A stretch of 58,396 nucleotides of DNA from Anaerolineales bacterium (GTDB lineage Bacteria; Chloroflexota; Anaerolineae; 4572-78; NAK82). Below are positions 51,288-58,396 of this stretch, piece by piece (position 1 is the stretch's first letter; every line of letters begins with the position of its first letter). The position numbers and the translations under genes are program-made. Below the pieces are notes generated by a model. The model was not told the DNA's origin. It worked only from the letters and a program-made list of their open reading frames with translations, and searched no databases. The stretch lies in NCBI GenBank assembly GCA_020343875.1, contig CP070811.1, positions 4,087,516-4,145,911 of the forward strand, read 5' to 3'.

Positions 51288-51430
51288 CTTGCCTTTCGGG
51301 CCAAGAAGCTAGTGCCTCGCTGGGAGTATTGACAGCCTCGCATGCGGCCCTCCAATACCCTAGAGACTTTTGAGAAGGGGTACTAGTCACTGGCAAATCC
51401 ATCCTAATGGACAGTTAAGGAGGAAAGACA

Positions 51431-52513
51431 ATGTCAACCAGTTCTGCAACACCTGCCCGGCAAAGCTCCAAGACGACGGGGCTGATCGTGGGCTTGGTGA
51501 TAATCCTGTTACTCGCCTTTCTTATCGCCGAGCTGGATGCCGGCATTTCGGCCTGGTTCAAGGCGCAAGGTATCGGCAAGAACCCCTTTGAGTATCCGCT
51601 GGTGGCGGCCATCTTGGGCCTGATCGTCAACTTCATCTTGCGCGCCGCCAACGTGCATGATTTCATCAAGCCGGCCATCAAAACCGAGTTCTTCCTCAAA
51701 GTCGGCCTGGTGCTCATGGGCTCAAAAATTGCCTTCGGCGAGATTCTGGCCAAGGGCGCTGGCGGCCTGATCCAGGCCCTTATTATGGTCAGCTCGGTTT
51801 TCTTCTTCACCTGGTGGCTGGCTGGCAAGTTGAAGATCGCTGATACCCTCAAGGCAGTCATGGCCACCGCCGTCTCCATCTGCGGCGTGTCGGCTGCCAT
51901 CGCCGCCGCCGGCTCGGTGCTGGCCAAGAAAGAGGAGATTACTTACATTACCGCCTTGGTCATCATCACCGCGCTGCCCTTGATGGTGCTTATGCCGTTC
52001 ATCGCCCGGGGCATAGGCCTGCCCAATGACGTGGCTGGCGCCTGGTTCGGCGGCAACATCGATACCACCGCTGCTGTGGTGGGTGCTGGCACCATTCATG
52101 GCGAGGAAGCACAGCAGGTGGCGGCAGTGGTCAAGATGTCACAGAACGTGCTCATCGGCGTGGCTGCCTTCGCCCTGGCCCTTTACTTCGTCATGGTGGT
52201 CGAGCGTAAGCCGGATGAACGCCCCAGCGCAGCCATTATCTGGCATCGCTTCCCCAAGTTCGTGCTGGGATTCATCCTGGTCTCCATCCTGACCTCGGTG
52301 GGCCTTTTCACCAAAGACCAGATTGGCGGCATGGGTGTCTACACCAAGTGGTTCTTCGGTATGGCTTTCTTCTGCATCGGCCTGGAGCTTTCCTTCAAGG
52401 AAATCGGCAAGATGGGCTGGCCGCCAGTCGTCGTTTATATAGCGGCTACGGTCTTCAACACCTTGCTGGCCCTAGCTGTTGCGTCGATCATCTTTGGCGT
52501 ACTGGGGTTCTAA
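51431..52513 (+). CDS. YeiH-family putative sulfate/sulfite exporter
   Basis: A 360-residue membrane protein of the YeiH/UPF0324 family (Cons_hypoth698) with about ten helices. Characteristic stretches are EFFLKVGLVLMGSKI, SICGVSAAIAAAGSVLAKKEE and AGAWFGGNIDTTAAVVGAG. Relatives such as TauZ are implicated in sulfite or sulfate export during sulfonate breakdown. Next to dsrAB it may move sulfite in or sulfide-related anions out; direction is not fixed by sequence. AAGGAGG precedes the ATG. The gene is followed after 78 bp by dsrA. Confidence 0.9.
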   Translation: MSTSSATPARQSSKTTGLIVGLVIILLLAFLIAELDAGISAWFKAQGIGKNPFEYPLVAAILGLIVNFILRAANVHDFIKPAIKTEFFLKVGLVLMGSKIAFGEILAKGAGGLIQALIMVSSVFFFTWWLAGKLKIADTLKAVMATAVSICGVSAAIAAAGSVLAKKEEITYITALVIITALPLMVLMPFIARGIGLPNDVAGAWFGGNIDTTAAVVGAGTIHGEEAQQVAAVVKMSQNVLIGVAAFALALYFVMVVERKPDERPSAAIIWHRFPKFVLGFILVSILTSVGLFTKDQIGGMGVYTKWFFGMAFFCIGLELSFKEIGKMGWPPVVVYIAATVFNTLLALAVASIIFGVLGF

Positions 52514-52591
52514 GCGGGCTTTGCAGCAGCATACCTACCCTCTCGCAGTTCTTAAACCTGCGAGAGGGTCAACATCACTGGAGGTGTATTT

Positions 52592-53788
52592 ATGTCAGAG
52601 TCAGAAACCCCTTTGCTCGACGAACTCGAAGAAGGGCCCTGGCCCAGCTTCGTCTCGGAGATGAAGCGGGCCGCCGAAAGGAAAGAATCGGCCCAAGACC
52701 TGATGCGCCAGCTGGAGCGTTCCTACAATGACAGGATCGGTCACTGGAAGCACGGGGGCATCGTAGGCGTCAGGGGCTACGGCGGGGGGGTAATCGGCCG
52801 CTACTCCAACCTGTCCGACGAGTTCCCGGCCGTGGCCGAATTTCATACCTTTCGCGTGAACCAGCCTTCCGGTTGGTTCTACACCACCCAGAAGCTGCGC
52901 GAACTTTGCGACGTTTGGGACAAGCATGGTAGCGGGCTGACCAACATGCACGGTGCTACTGGCGACATCATCTTGCTGGGGGCACCCACCGCCGAGCTGC
53001 AGCCCTGCTTCGATGATCTGGCCGAGATCGGCTTCGACCTGGGTGGATCGGGCAGTGATATGCGGACGCCCAGCTGCTGTGTGGGCCCCGGTCGCTGCGA
53101 GTACGCTTGCATAGATACCCTGGACCTGCTTTACAGTATCACCATGGAGTACCAGGACGAACTGCATCGGCCCATGTTCCCCTACAAGTCCAAGATCAAG
53201 ATTTCGGGATGCCCCAACGACTGCGTGGCGTCCGTGCCCCGTTCCGACATCTCGATCATCGGCACCTGGCGCGACAAGATCCGGGTGGACCCGGACGCGG
53301 TGGCTGAGTATGCCACCAATGGCATTGACGTCCAGGCCGAGGTGGTGGACCTGTGCCCCACCAGCTGCATGAGCTGGGATCCCGGGACAACGACGTTGGC
53401 CATCAAGGACGCCGAATGCAACCGCTGTATGCATTGCATCAACCTGATGTCCAAGGCCTTGCGCCCGGGAGTCGAGCAGGGGGCCACCATTCTAGTTGGT
53501 GGCAAGGCACCTATCGTGCAGGGCGCGCTGCTCTCCTGGGTCATCGTTCCCTTTATGAAGATGGAACCACCCTATACTGAGTTCAAGGAACTGCTTGAGA
53601 AGATCTGGGATTGGTGGGACGAACACGGAAAGATGCGCGAGCGGCTGGGTGAGCTGATCAATCGTCTGGGCATGCGGGCCTTCCTCAAGGCCGTGGACCT
53701 GCCCCCCGCCCCGCAGATGATCAAGATGCCGCGCGCCAACCCCTACTACTTCTGGGACCCCGAGGAGGTGAGGCGAGATGGCGACTAG
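52592..53788 (+). CDS. dsrA: Dissimilatory sulfite reductase alpha subunit
   Basis: A 398-residue DsrA. The siroheme-[4Fe-4S] motif is Cys163-x5-Cys169 and Cys207-x3-Cys211 (CVGPGRC and CPNDC). The inserted ferredoxin shows Cys254, Cys258 and CNRCMHC (Cys275, 278, 281). [19 protein letters not shown] is a typical active-site region. It forms the alpha2beta2 enzyme that reduces sulfite to the DsrC trisulfide. GGAGG precedes the ATG. It overlaps dsrB by 11 bp. Confidence 0.97.
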   Translation: MSESETPLLDELEEGPWPSFVSEMKRAAERKESAQDLMRQLERSYNDRIGHWKHGGIVGVRGYGGGVIGRYSNLSDEFPAVAEFHTFRVNQPSGWFYTTQKLRELCDVWDKHGSGLTNMHGATGDIILLGAPTAELQPCFDDLAEIGFDLGGSGSDMRTPSCCVGPGRCEYACIDTLDLLYSITMEYQDELHRPMFPYKSKIKISGCPNDCVASVPRSDISIIGTWRDKIRVDPDAVAEYATNGIDVQAEVVDLCPTSCMSWDPGTTTLAIKDAECNRCMHCINLMSKALRPGVEQGATILVGGKAPIVQGALLSWVIVPFMKMEPPYTEFKELLEKIWDWWDEHGKMRERLGELINRLGMRAFLKAVDLPPAPQMIKMPRANPYYFWDPEEVRRDGD

Positions 53789-54839
53789 AACAGACTTTGG
53801 CCCTCCCTATTTCCGAGAGATGCTCCCGCCGGTGGTCGAGAAGAACTATGGCCAGTGGAAGTATCACGAGCGCCTCAAGCCGGGCCTGCTGAAGCACGTG
53901 GCCGAATCGGGTGATGAACTCTACACGGTGCGGGTGGGCTCGGCGCGCCTGGTCAGCACGGACTGGATCCGGGACGTGTGCCAAATCGCCGACCAGTTCT
54001 GTGACGGCTACCTGCGCTTTACCAGCCGCCATAACTTGGAGTTCCTGGTCTCCGACAAAGACAGAGTGGAGCCACTCATCCAGCACCTGAAAGCGAATGG
54101 CTACGCCGTAGGCGGCACCGGGCATACTATCACCAACCCTGTTCATACCCAGGGCTGGATTCACTGCCACACCCCAGCCACCGACGCCTCAGGCGTGGTC
54201 AAGGCGGTCATGGACGAGCTCTTCGAATACTTCGTTGACTGGAAGCTGCCCGCCTACTGCCGGGTTGCCCTGGCTTGCTGCCTGAACATGTGCGGCGCGG
54301 TGCATTGCTCCGACGTCGCTATCCTGGGCATTCACCGCTTGGTGCCCGTTATAGACCACGACCAGGTACGTGCCAAGTGCGAGATCCCGAATGTGATTGC
54401 GGCCTGCCCCACCGGCGCCATTCGACCCGACCCCAAGAACAAGACGGTGAAGATCAACGAGGTGCGGTGCATGTACTGCGGCAATTGCTACACCATGTGC
54501 CCCGGTATGCCGCTGGCCGACCCCCAGGGTGATGGCGTTTCTATCTGGGTGGGTGGCAAGATCTCCAGCGCCCGTACACCACCCAAGTTCTCGCGCCTGG
54601 TGATTCCCTTTCTACCCAACAACCCGCCTCGTTGGCCAGAGGTAACTGACGCTGTCAAGAACATCGTCGAGACCTGGGCCAAACACGCCCGCAAACACGA
54701 GCGCATGGGGGAGTGGATTGATCGCGTTGGCTGGGAGCGCTTCTTCGACCTGACCGGTATTCCCTTCAGTGTTCAGCTCATTGACGACTTCACCCTGGCA
54801 CCCGAGACTTATCGGTCAACGCCCACGTTCAAGTGGTAA
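53778..54839 (+). CDS. dsrB: Dissimilatory sulfite reductase beta subunit
   Basis: A 353-residue DsrB. Typical segments are [50 protein letters not shown], and a ferredoxin domain [11 protein letters not shown], then [16 protein letters not shown]. The N-terminus overlaps dsrA (ATG at 53778 within its last codons; AGGAGGTGAGG precedes). With DsrA it forms the sulfite-reducing core. Confidence 0.97.
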   Translation: MATRTDFGPPYFREMLPPVVEKNYGQWKYHERLKPGLLKHVAESGDELYTVRVGSARLVSTDWIRDVCQIADQFCDGYLRFTSRHNLEFLVSDKDRVEPLIQHLKANGYAVGGTGHTITNPVHTQGWIHCHTPATDASGVVKAVMDELFEYFVDWKLPAYCRVALACCLNMCGAVHCSDVAILGIHRLVPVIDHDQVRAKCEIPNVIAACPTGAIRPDPKNKTVKINEVRCMYCGNCYTMCPGMPLADPQGDGVSIWVGGKISSARTPPKFSRLVIPFLPNNPPRWPEVTDAVKNIVETWAKHARKHERMGEWIDRVGWERFFDLTGIPFSVQLIDDFTLAPETYRSTPTFKW

Positions 54840-54854
54840 CAGGGGGTGACTCTG

Positions 54855-55061
54855 ATGGCGGAGGCAACTGAGGAGCTCAAGACTCAGGTCGTCGAGTTCT
54901 TCAAAAAGAAGAACAAGATGATGACCAACCGGGACGTGGCCAAAGGCCTGGACATTGATACTCGAACCGCTAAGAAAGTACTTAAGGAACTGGTGAATGA
55001 GGGCACGTTGGAGTTCACGTCTTTCGGAGGAGCCACCTTCATCAAGCTTCCTGAGGAATAA
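54855..55061 (+). CDS. dsrD: DsrD, winged-helix subunit associated with DsrAB
   Basis: A 68-residue winged-helix protein: EELKTQVVEFFKKKNKM, then RDVAKGLDIDTRTAKKVLKEL and TSFGGATFIKLPEE. DsrD is associated with organisms that run Dsr in the reductive direction, and recent work on sulfate reducers shows that it stimulates DsrAB. AGGGGG lies 8 nt upstream of ATG 54855; GTG at 54846 is a less likely start. Confidence 0.95.
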   Translation: MAEATEELKTQVVEFFKKKNKMMTNRDVAKGLDIDTRTAKKVLKELVNEGTLEFTSFGGATFIKLPEE

Positions 55062-55179
55062 CAGGCATTGGTAGTCAGGCATCGGTGGTCGGATGGCAGG
55101 GCTTATGCACAGCTGCCATTGACTGTACCCGCCTCGTACCACTCCTGCCCGCTATGCCTGCGCCCGCCGTACCCTACCG

Positions 55180-55215
55180 GCCCGTGCTGACCGGGGGGTA
55201 AGTATTGGCACGGGC
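55180..55215 (+). other. Hairpin in the dsrD-dsrC gap
   Basis: GCCCGTGC (55180-55187) pairs exactly with GCACGGGC (55208-55215). No T-run follows. It lies in the 220-bp gap before dsrC and could stabilise or process the transcript, helping make DsrC more abundant than DsrAB. Confidence 0.4.
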
Positions 55216-55281
55216 AGGCGGCTCTACCAAGCGAGCTGTGGTAAGTGCGGGTTGTCTAATGATATTGAACGGAGGTGAGAT

Positions 55282-55599
55282 ATGCCTTTTGTCCAGCTGG
55301 ATGGGATCGAAGTTGAAGTAGACGAGGACGGTTTCATTCAAGAACCTGACAAGTGGACTGAAGAGCTGGCGGCGGCCATCGCCAAGACCGAGGAAGTAGA
55401 AGAGCTGACCGAGGATCACTGGAGGGTCATCAACTACCTGCGCGGCTACTACCAGGAGTTTGGCATCGCGCCTATGATCCGCAAGCTGTGTAAGGAAACT
55501 GACTTCAAACTGAAGTATATCTATGAGCTCTTCCCCAGCGGACCAGCTAAGGGCGCGTGCAAAATCGCCGGGTTACCCAAGCCGACCGGCTGCGTGTAA
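55282..55599 (+). CDS. dsrC: DsrC sulfur-carrier protein
   Basis: A 105-residue DsrC/TusE-family protein with LTEDHWRVINYLRGYYQEFGI and a C-terminal arm KGACKIAGLPKPTGCV carrying both functional Cys (Cys93 and Cys104, ten residues apart). The two-Cys form is the true DsrC used as a trisulfide carrier, not TusE, which lacks the first. GGAGGTGAG lies just before the ATG. DsrC links DsrAB with DsrMKJOP, and possibly with Hdr-like proteins. Confidence 0.97.
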   Translation: MPFVQLDGIEVEVDEDGFIQEPDKWTEELAAAIAKTEEVEELTEDHWRVINYLRGYYQEFGIAPMIRKLCKETDFKLKYIYELFPSGPAKGACKIAGLPKPTGCV

Positions 55600-55649
55600 T
55601 CTGGCCAGCAGCCATTCCTGAGTAATTAGCAAGTTCCACACAACTTGGG

Positions 55650-55732
55650 TGGCTGATGGCCATTGGCAGCGGCGTGGTAGTCCCTTATGTTGTGCTAGCG
55701 ACTACAGGCCACAAGTCATAGGCCATCAGCCA
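55650..55732. repeat. Long inverted repeat between dsrC and dsrM
   Basis: TGGCTGATGGCC (55650-55661) is the exact complement of 55721-55732, with a nested GTAGTC/GACTAC stem (55677-55682, 55700-55705). It fills most of the 156-bp gap. It may be a REP-like element or an mRNA stability/processing hairpin. No T-run marks a terminator. Confidence 0.55.
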
Positions 55733-55755
55733 TCTTTATGTTATAAGGGGGGCTT

Positions 55756-56508
55756 ATGGATACCTCCACGGCTCTATGGACCTTAGCCTCGTATTTTATC
55801 ATCGGTTTGTCCTATTTGGTTGGCCTGACCTTTGTGCTGGGCTTGATGTGGCGGCTTTGGGGTTATCTGCGTACCCCCATGCCCTGGCCGGAGGCTACCA
55901 CGCCGGCCCCTGAAACTGAAAGTGGGGCAGTGACGCGGGTCATCGGCGACGTGTTCCTGTTTCCCAATCTCTTCAAGGCCGACAAGCTTCTGTGGGCCGG
56001 GGCTTGGGTCTTTCACTTGGCACTCTTCGCCATCCTGTTCCGGCACTTGCGTTACTTTACCTTCCCGGTGCCTGGCATAGTCCTTACCATGGAGTCGCTG
56101 GCCTTGTTCTTCGGGTATCTGTTTGGCATGGCTGTCCTGTATCTCTTGTGGCGGCGCCTGGCCCTGCCGCGCACACTGTACCTGTCAGGCCTGCCCGACT
56201 ACTTTGCTCTGGTTCTTTTGGGTATTATCGCCGGGACGGGGATTATGGTCAGCTATTGGGCGCACGTCTATCTGGTGGATGTGAAAGCCTTCATACTGGG
56301 ATTGCTTACCTTGCATCCGGTTCCACCTCCCATGCATCCCTTATTTATTATTCACTACTTGCTGGTGCTTGTGTTGATGTTCTATTTCCCCTTCAGCAAG
56401 CTGCTGCACGCGGGAGGCGTCTTCTTCAGCCCCAGCCGCAACCAGCCCTATCAAGTTCAAAAACCGGGTAAGCGTTACGTGAATCCCTGGGATTATCCGG
56501 TTCGATAG
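55756..56508 (+). CDS. dsrM: DsrM, membrane cytochrome b-type subunit
   Basis: A 250-residue membrane protein with about five helices, related to NarI/HmeC. Histidines in WVFHLALFAILFRHLRY and in IHYLLVLVLMFYFPFSKLLH are likely haem b ligands. The C-terminal FSPSRNQPY, then KRYVNPWDYPVR resembles DsrM. It takes electrons from menaquinol and passes them to DsrK. GGGG precedes the ATG. Confidence 0.92.
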   Translation: MDTSTALWTLASYFIIGLSYLVGLTFVLGLMWRLWGYLRTPMPWPEATTPAPETESGAVTRVIGDVFLFPNLFKADKLLWAGAWVFHLALFAILFRHLRYFTFPVPGIVLTMESLALFFGYLFGMAVLYLLWRRLALPRTLYLSGLPDYFALVLLGIIAGTGIMVSYWAHVYLVDVKAFILGLLTLHPVPPPMHPLFIIHYLLVLVLMFYFPFSKLLHAGGVFFSPSRNQPYQVQKPGKRYVNPWDYPVR

Positions 56509-56563
56509 GCATTCAGCGGGACCGGTTTTGCAGATCGAATAGACTTCTGGAGGAGATAGGGGA

Positions 56564-58012
56564 ATGGCCAAATTCGACGAGACTCCGATTATCCAGGATC
56601 CGGCCAAAGCGGGTATCCTGGCCCCGCCCCCCATTCGTGAGCATGCTACGGCAGCGATGCGCTGTTGGCCTGGCAAGGCCAAAGACCACAAGGCGATTGA
56701 CCTGCCCGAGGAGCGTGTCCCCGATTGGCAGCAGAAAGCTATTGCCAAGCTGGGAGAGCTGCTGGAGAAGAACAAAGCCTTGCGGGTCTACATGGACATC
56801 TGCGTGCGTTGTGGTGCTTGTGCCGACAAGTGTCAATATTACCTGGGCACCGGCGACCCACAAAACATGCCCGTCGCTCGCGCCGAACTGCTGCGCCAGG
56901 TCTTCCGGCGTTACTATACGCTGGGTGGGCGTTTGTTCCCTGATCTCAGCCACGCTGCCGAGTTTGACGAGGAGATGCTGGAGAAGTGGTACATCTACTT
57001 CTACCAATGTTCCGAGTGCCGGCGCTGCTCGGTCTTCTGCCCCTACGGCATTGACACGGCCGAGATTACTATGGCCGCCCGTGAGATTATGAGCAGCATC
57101 GGGGTTGCCACCAAGTACGTGACCGAAGTGGTGGCCAAGGTCTACGAGAGGGGTAATAACCTGGGCATCCCGCCTCTGGCGTGGATAGACAACTGCGAAT
57201 TCTTGGAGGAGGACGTGGAGGAGGAAGAAGGCATTTCCCTCCGCTTCCCGGTGGATGAGCAAGGGGCTGACGTGCTCTTGGTGCCCCCATCGGCCGACAA
57301 CTTCGCCAACGTGGATACCATGATCGGCTATGCCAAGCTTTTCCACCTGTTGGGTATCCGTTGGACAACCAGTACCTACTGCAACGAGGGAGGAAACTTC
57401 GGACTCTTCCTCAACTATTACAACCTGAAAAAGGTCAACAAGCGCATTATCGATGCGGCCCGCATGCTGGGTGTGAAGACCATCATCTGGGGTGAATGCG
57501 GCCACGCTTGGCGGGCTGGTGTTCTCACCCCCACCCTGAATGGGCCGATGGATATGTTCGATCCGCCTTACCCCTACCATATCAGCCAGTTTATCGTGGA
57601 TATGCTGCGCAAGGGGGCCCTCGACGGCAAGATAGATAAGAGTGCCAACGACGATTACCTGGTCACTTATCACGACCCGTGTAATCCGGCCCGCAGCAGC
57701 CAACTGATCGAGGAGCCACGTGAAGTGCTGCGTGCCTCCTGTAATCGATTCGTGGAGATGCCGGCCGACACGATCCGCGAAAAGACCTTCTGTTGCGGCG
57801 CGGGCGGCGGGCTGCTGACCGACGAGGTGATGCCCATCCGCATGGCCGGCGGCAAGCCGCGCGCCATGGCGGTCAAGCACGTGGGGGCTAATTACTTGGC
57901 TACTCCTTGCGCCATCTGCAAAGCCCAGTTACCGGAGGTGATGTCCTATTGGGATGTGCCGGTTCAGGTAGGTGGTGTGATCGATCTATTGGCTAACGCG
58001 CTGAAGCTCTGA
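56564..58012 (+). CDS. dsrK: DsrK, HdrD-like Fe-S subunit
   Basis: A 482-residue protein. Two [4Fe-4S] motifs (Cys80, 83, 86, 90 in CVRCGACADKC and Cys149, 152, 155, 159 in CSECRRCSVFC) precede two CCG-type regions (GECGHAW and CCGAGGGLL, CAICKAQLP). It is the DsrMKJOP subunit predicted to reduce the DsrC trisulfide through a special [4Fe-4S] cluster. GGAGG precedes the ATG. It lies 55 bp after dsrM. Confidence 0.95.
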   Translation: MAKFDETPIIQDPAKAGILAPPPIREHATAAMRCWPGKAKDHKAIDLPEERVPDWQQKAIAKLGELLEKNKALRVYMDICVRCGACADKCQYYLGTGDPQNMPVARAELLRQVFRRYYTLGGRLFPDLSHAAEFDEEMLEKWYIYFYQCSECRRCSVFCPYGIDTAEITMAAREIMSSIGVATKYVTEVVAKVYERGNNLGIPPLAWIDNCEFLEEDVEEEEGISLRFPVDEQGADVLLVPPSADNFANVDTMIGYAKLFHLLGIRWTTSTYCNEGGNFGLFLNYYNLKKVNKRIIDAARMLGVKTIIWGECGHAWRAGVLTPTLNGPMDMFDPPYPYHISQFIVDMLRKGALDGKIDKSANDDYLVTYHDPCNPARSSQLIEEPREVLRASCNRFVEMPADTIREKTFCCGAGGGLLTDEVMPIRMAGGKPRAMAVKHVGANYLATPCAICKAQLPEVMSYWDVPVQVGGVIDLLANALKL

Positions 58013-58067
58013 TGACGGCCGCTGATTCGTCGTGGTGATCTGCGATCAGTTGATCAGGAGGGATTTG

Positions 58068-58364
58068 ATGCGAAGAATAGCCCTTATCCTGGCAGTTTTG
58101 ATTATGCTGGCCCTGATCGTGGGCTTTTATCCCACTTACGTGGAGAAGCCGGTCAAGGATGGCTCCGGGCCCATGGCCATCCGTCTGGCTCCTGAGTTGC
58201 CGGCACCCCAAACCCATAGCCCGCTCGACTGGTGGCAGACTCATCACATGGATGTGGTCAACCAAGGCCACCTGACCCAGGACGATTGCCTGTATTGCCA
58301 CGATCCGCAGACTTCGTGTAACAATTGCCACAACTACGTGGGCGCGAAGCCAATCACCGAGTGA
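58068..58364 (+). CDS. dsrJ: DsrJ-like membrane-anchored cytochrome c, reduced
   Basis: A 98-residue protein with an N-terminal anchor (RRIALILAVLIMLALIVGF) and two haem c sites, CLYCH (Cys74, Cys77, His78) and CNNCH (Cys84, Cys87, His88), followed by NYVGAKP. Standard DsrJ has three haem sites, the last in a CHNYAGVKPxCWxCH tail, plus an extra Cys ligand near the start. Here the tail stops after AKPITE and the early Cys is absent. AGGAGGG at 58056-58062 supports ATG 58068. The remaining dsrO and dsrP would lie beyond the window. Confidence 0.8.
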   Translation: MRRIALILAVLIMLALIVGFYPTYVEKPVKDGSGPMAIRLAPELPAPQTHSPLDWWQTHHMDVVNQGHLTQDDCLYCHDPQTSCNNCHNYVGAKPITE

Positions 58365-58396
58365 GAAAGGCCTACCTGATAGGCGACACGGGGGAA

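Noticed and set aside
56513..57880. A 455-codon minus-strand ORF opposite dsrK
   Set aside because: It is a shadow of dsrK caused by its codon use; no ribosome site or recognisable motif.
58320..58396. Frameshift hiding a third haem site in dsrJ
   Set aside because: Other frames in the available bases do not give CxxCH; sequence beyond the window was not available.
1..58396. tRNA, rRNA, CRISPR or prophage features
   Set aside because: No cloverleaf with a standard T-arm, no rRNA signature, no regularly spaced repeats and no phage or integrase genes were seen in the gaps.

Overview
The window most likely comes from an uncultivated member of the Chloroflexota, probably Anaerolineae-like. This rests on gene style rather than a marker gene: a very large secreted S8 protease ending in the short tail FLPIVYK, a family-5 solute-binding lipoprotein with a Glu/Thr/Pro-rich linker, DUF2079 and YfhO membrane giants, a split GlmU-like pair, and many GTG/TTG starts. 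No rRNA, tRNA, CRISPR array or transposase gene was found. The window opens inside htpG and closes just after dsrJ, so both ends are cut from larger units.

Bases 1-16,000 are mainly housekeeping and surface genes. In order they are htpG, an SCP2-domain protein, a DksA/TraR-type zinc-finger protein and a four-domain S1 RNA-binding protein. Next come a phosphohexomutase preceded by a promoter-to-terminator unit that looks like a structured RNA or attenuator, a nucleotidyltransferase and a left-handed beta-helix partner. A CorC/HlyC-type protein, cytidine deaminase, an alpha/beta hydrolase, a K+ channel and the 1450-residue subtilase follow. Bases 16,500-29,200 hold a family-5 ABC importer without its ATPases, an SDR enzyme, a membrane class III adenylate cyclase, a YbhN-like flippase-type protein, a MobA-like transferase and a DUF2079 protein. 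Among them are a MITE-like element and a two-copy dispersed repeat.

Bases 29,300-37,040 form one energy-metabolism operon: hdrC-hdrB-hdrA-mvhD-mvhG-mvhA, a hydrogenase maturation protease, and a lone cyclic-nucleotide-binding-fold protein. The genes predict a group 3c-type [NiFe] hydrogenase joined to a heterodisulfide-reductase-like, flavin-based bifurcating complex. Its promoter carries three GTGA-N6-TCAC palindromes, the classic CRP/FNR-family operator layout.

Bases 37,178-50,689 lie wholly on the minus strand: exonuclease VII (xseA, xseB), a glycoside-hydrolase/SpoIID fusion, YfhO-like and GT2 glycosylation proteins, a YbaK-type deacylase, a cupin, a HEAT-repeat protein coupled to a radical SAM/SPASM protein, and a P2A-type calcium ATPase. 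Bases 51,174 to the end are a sulfite-reduction operon: a 37-residue membrane peptide, a YeiH-family (putative sulfate/sulfite) transporter, dsrA, dsrB, dsrD, dsrC, dsrM, dsrK and an unusually short dsrJ. DsrD and a two-cysteine DsrC tail point to the reductive direction. Together, the H2-oxidising Hdr-Mvh module and the Dsr module suggest hydrogen-linked sulfite respiration in a Chloroflexota lineage. The sulfite may be brought in or balanced by the YeiH protein, since no sat or apr gene is present in the window.
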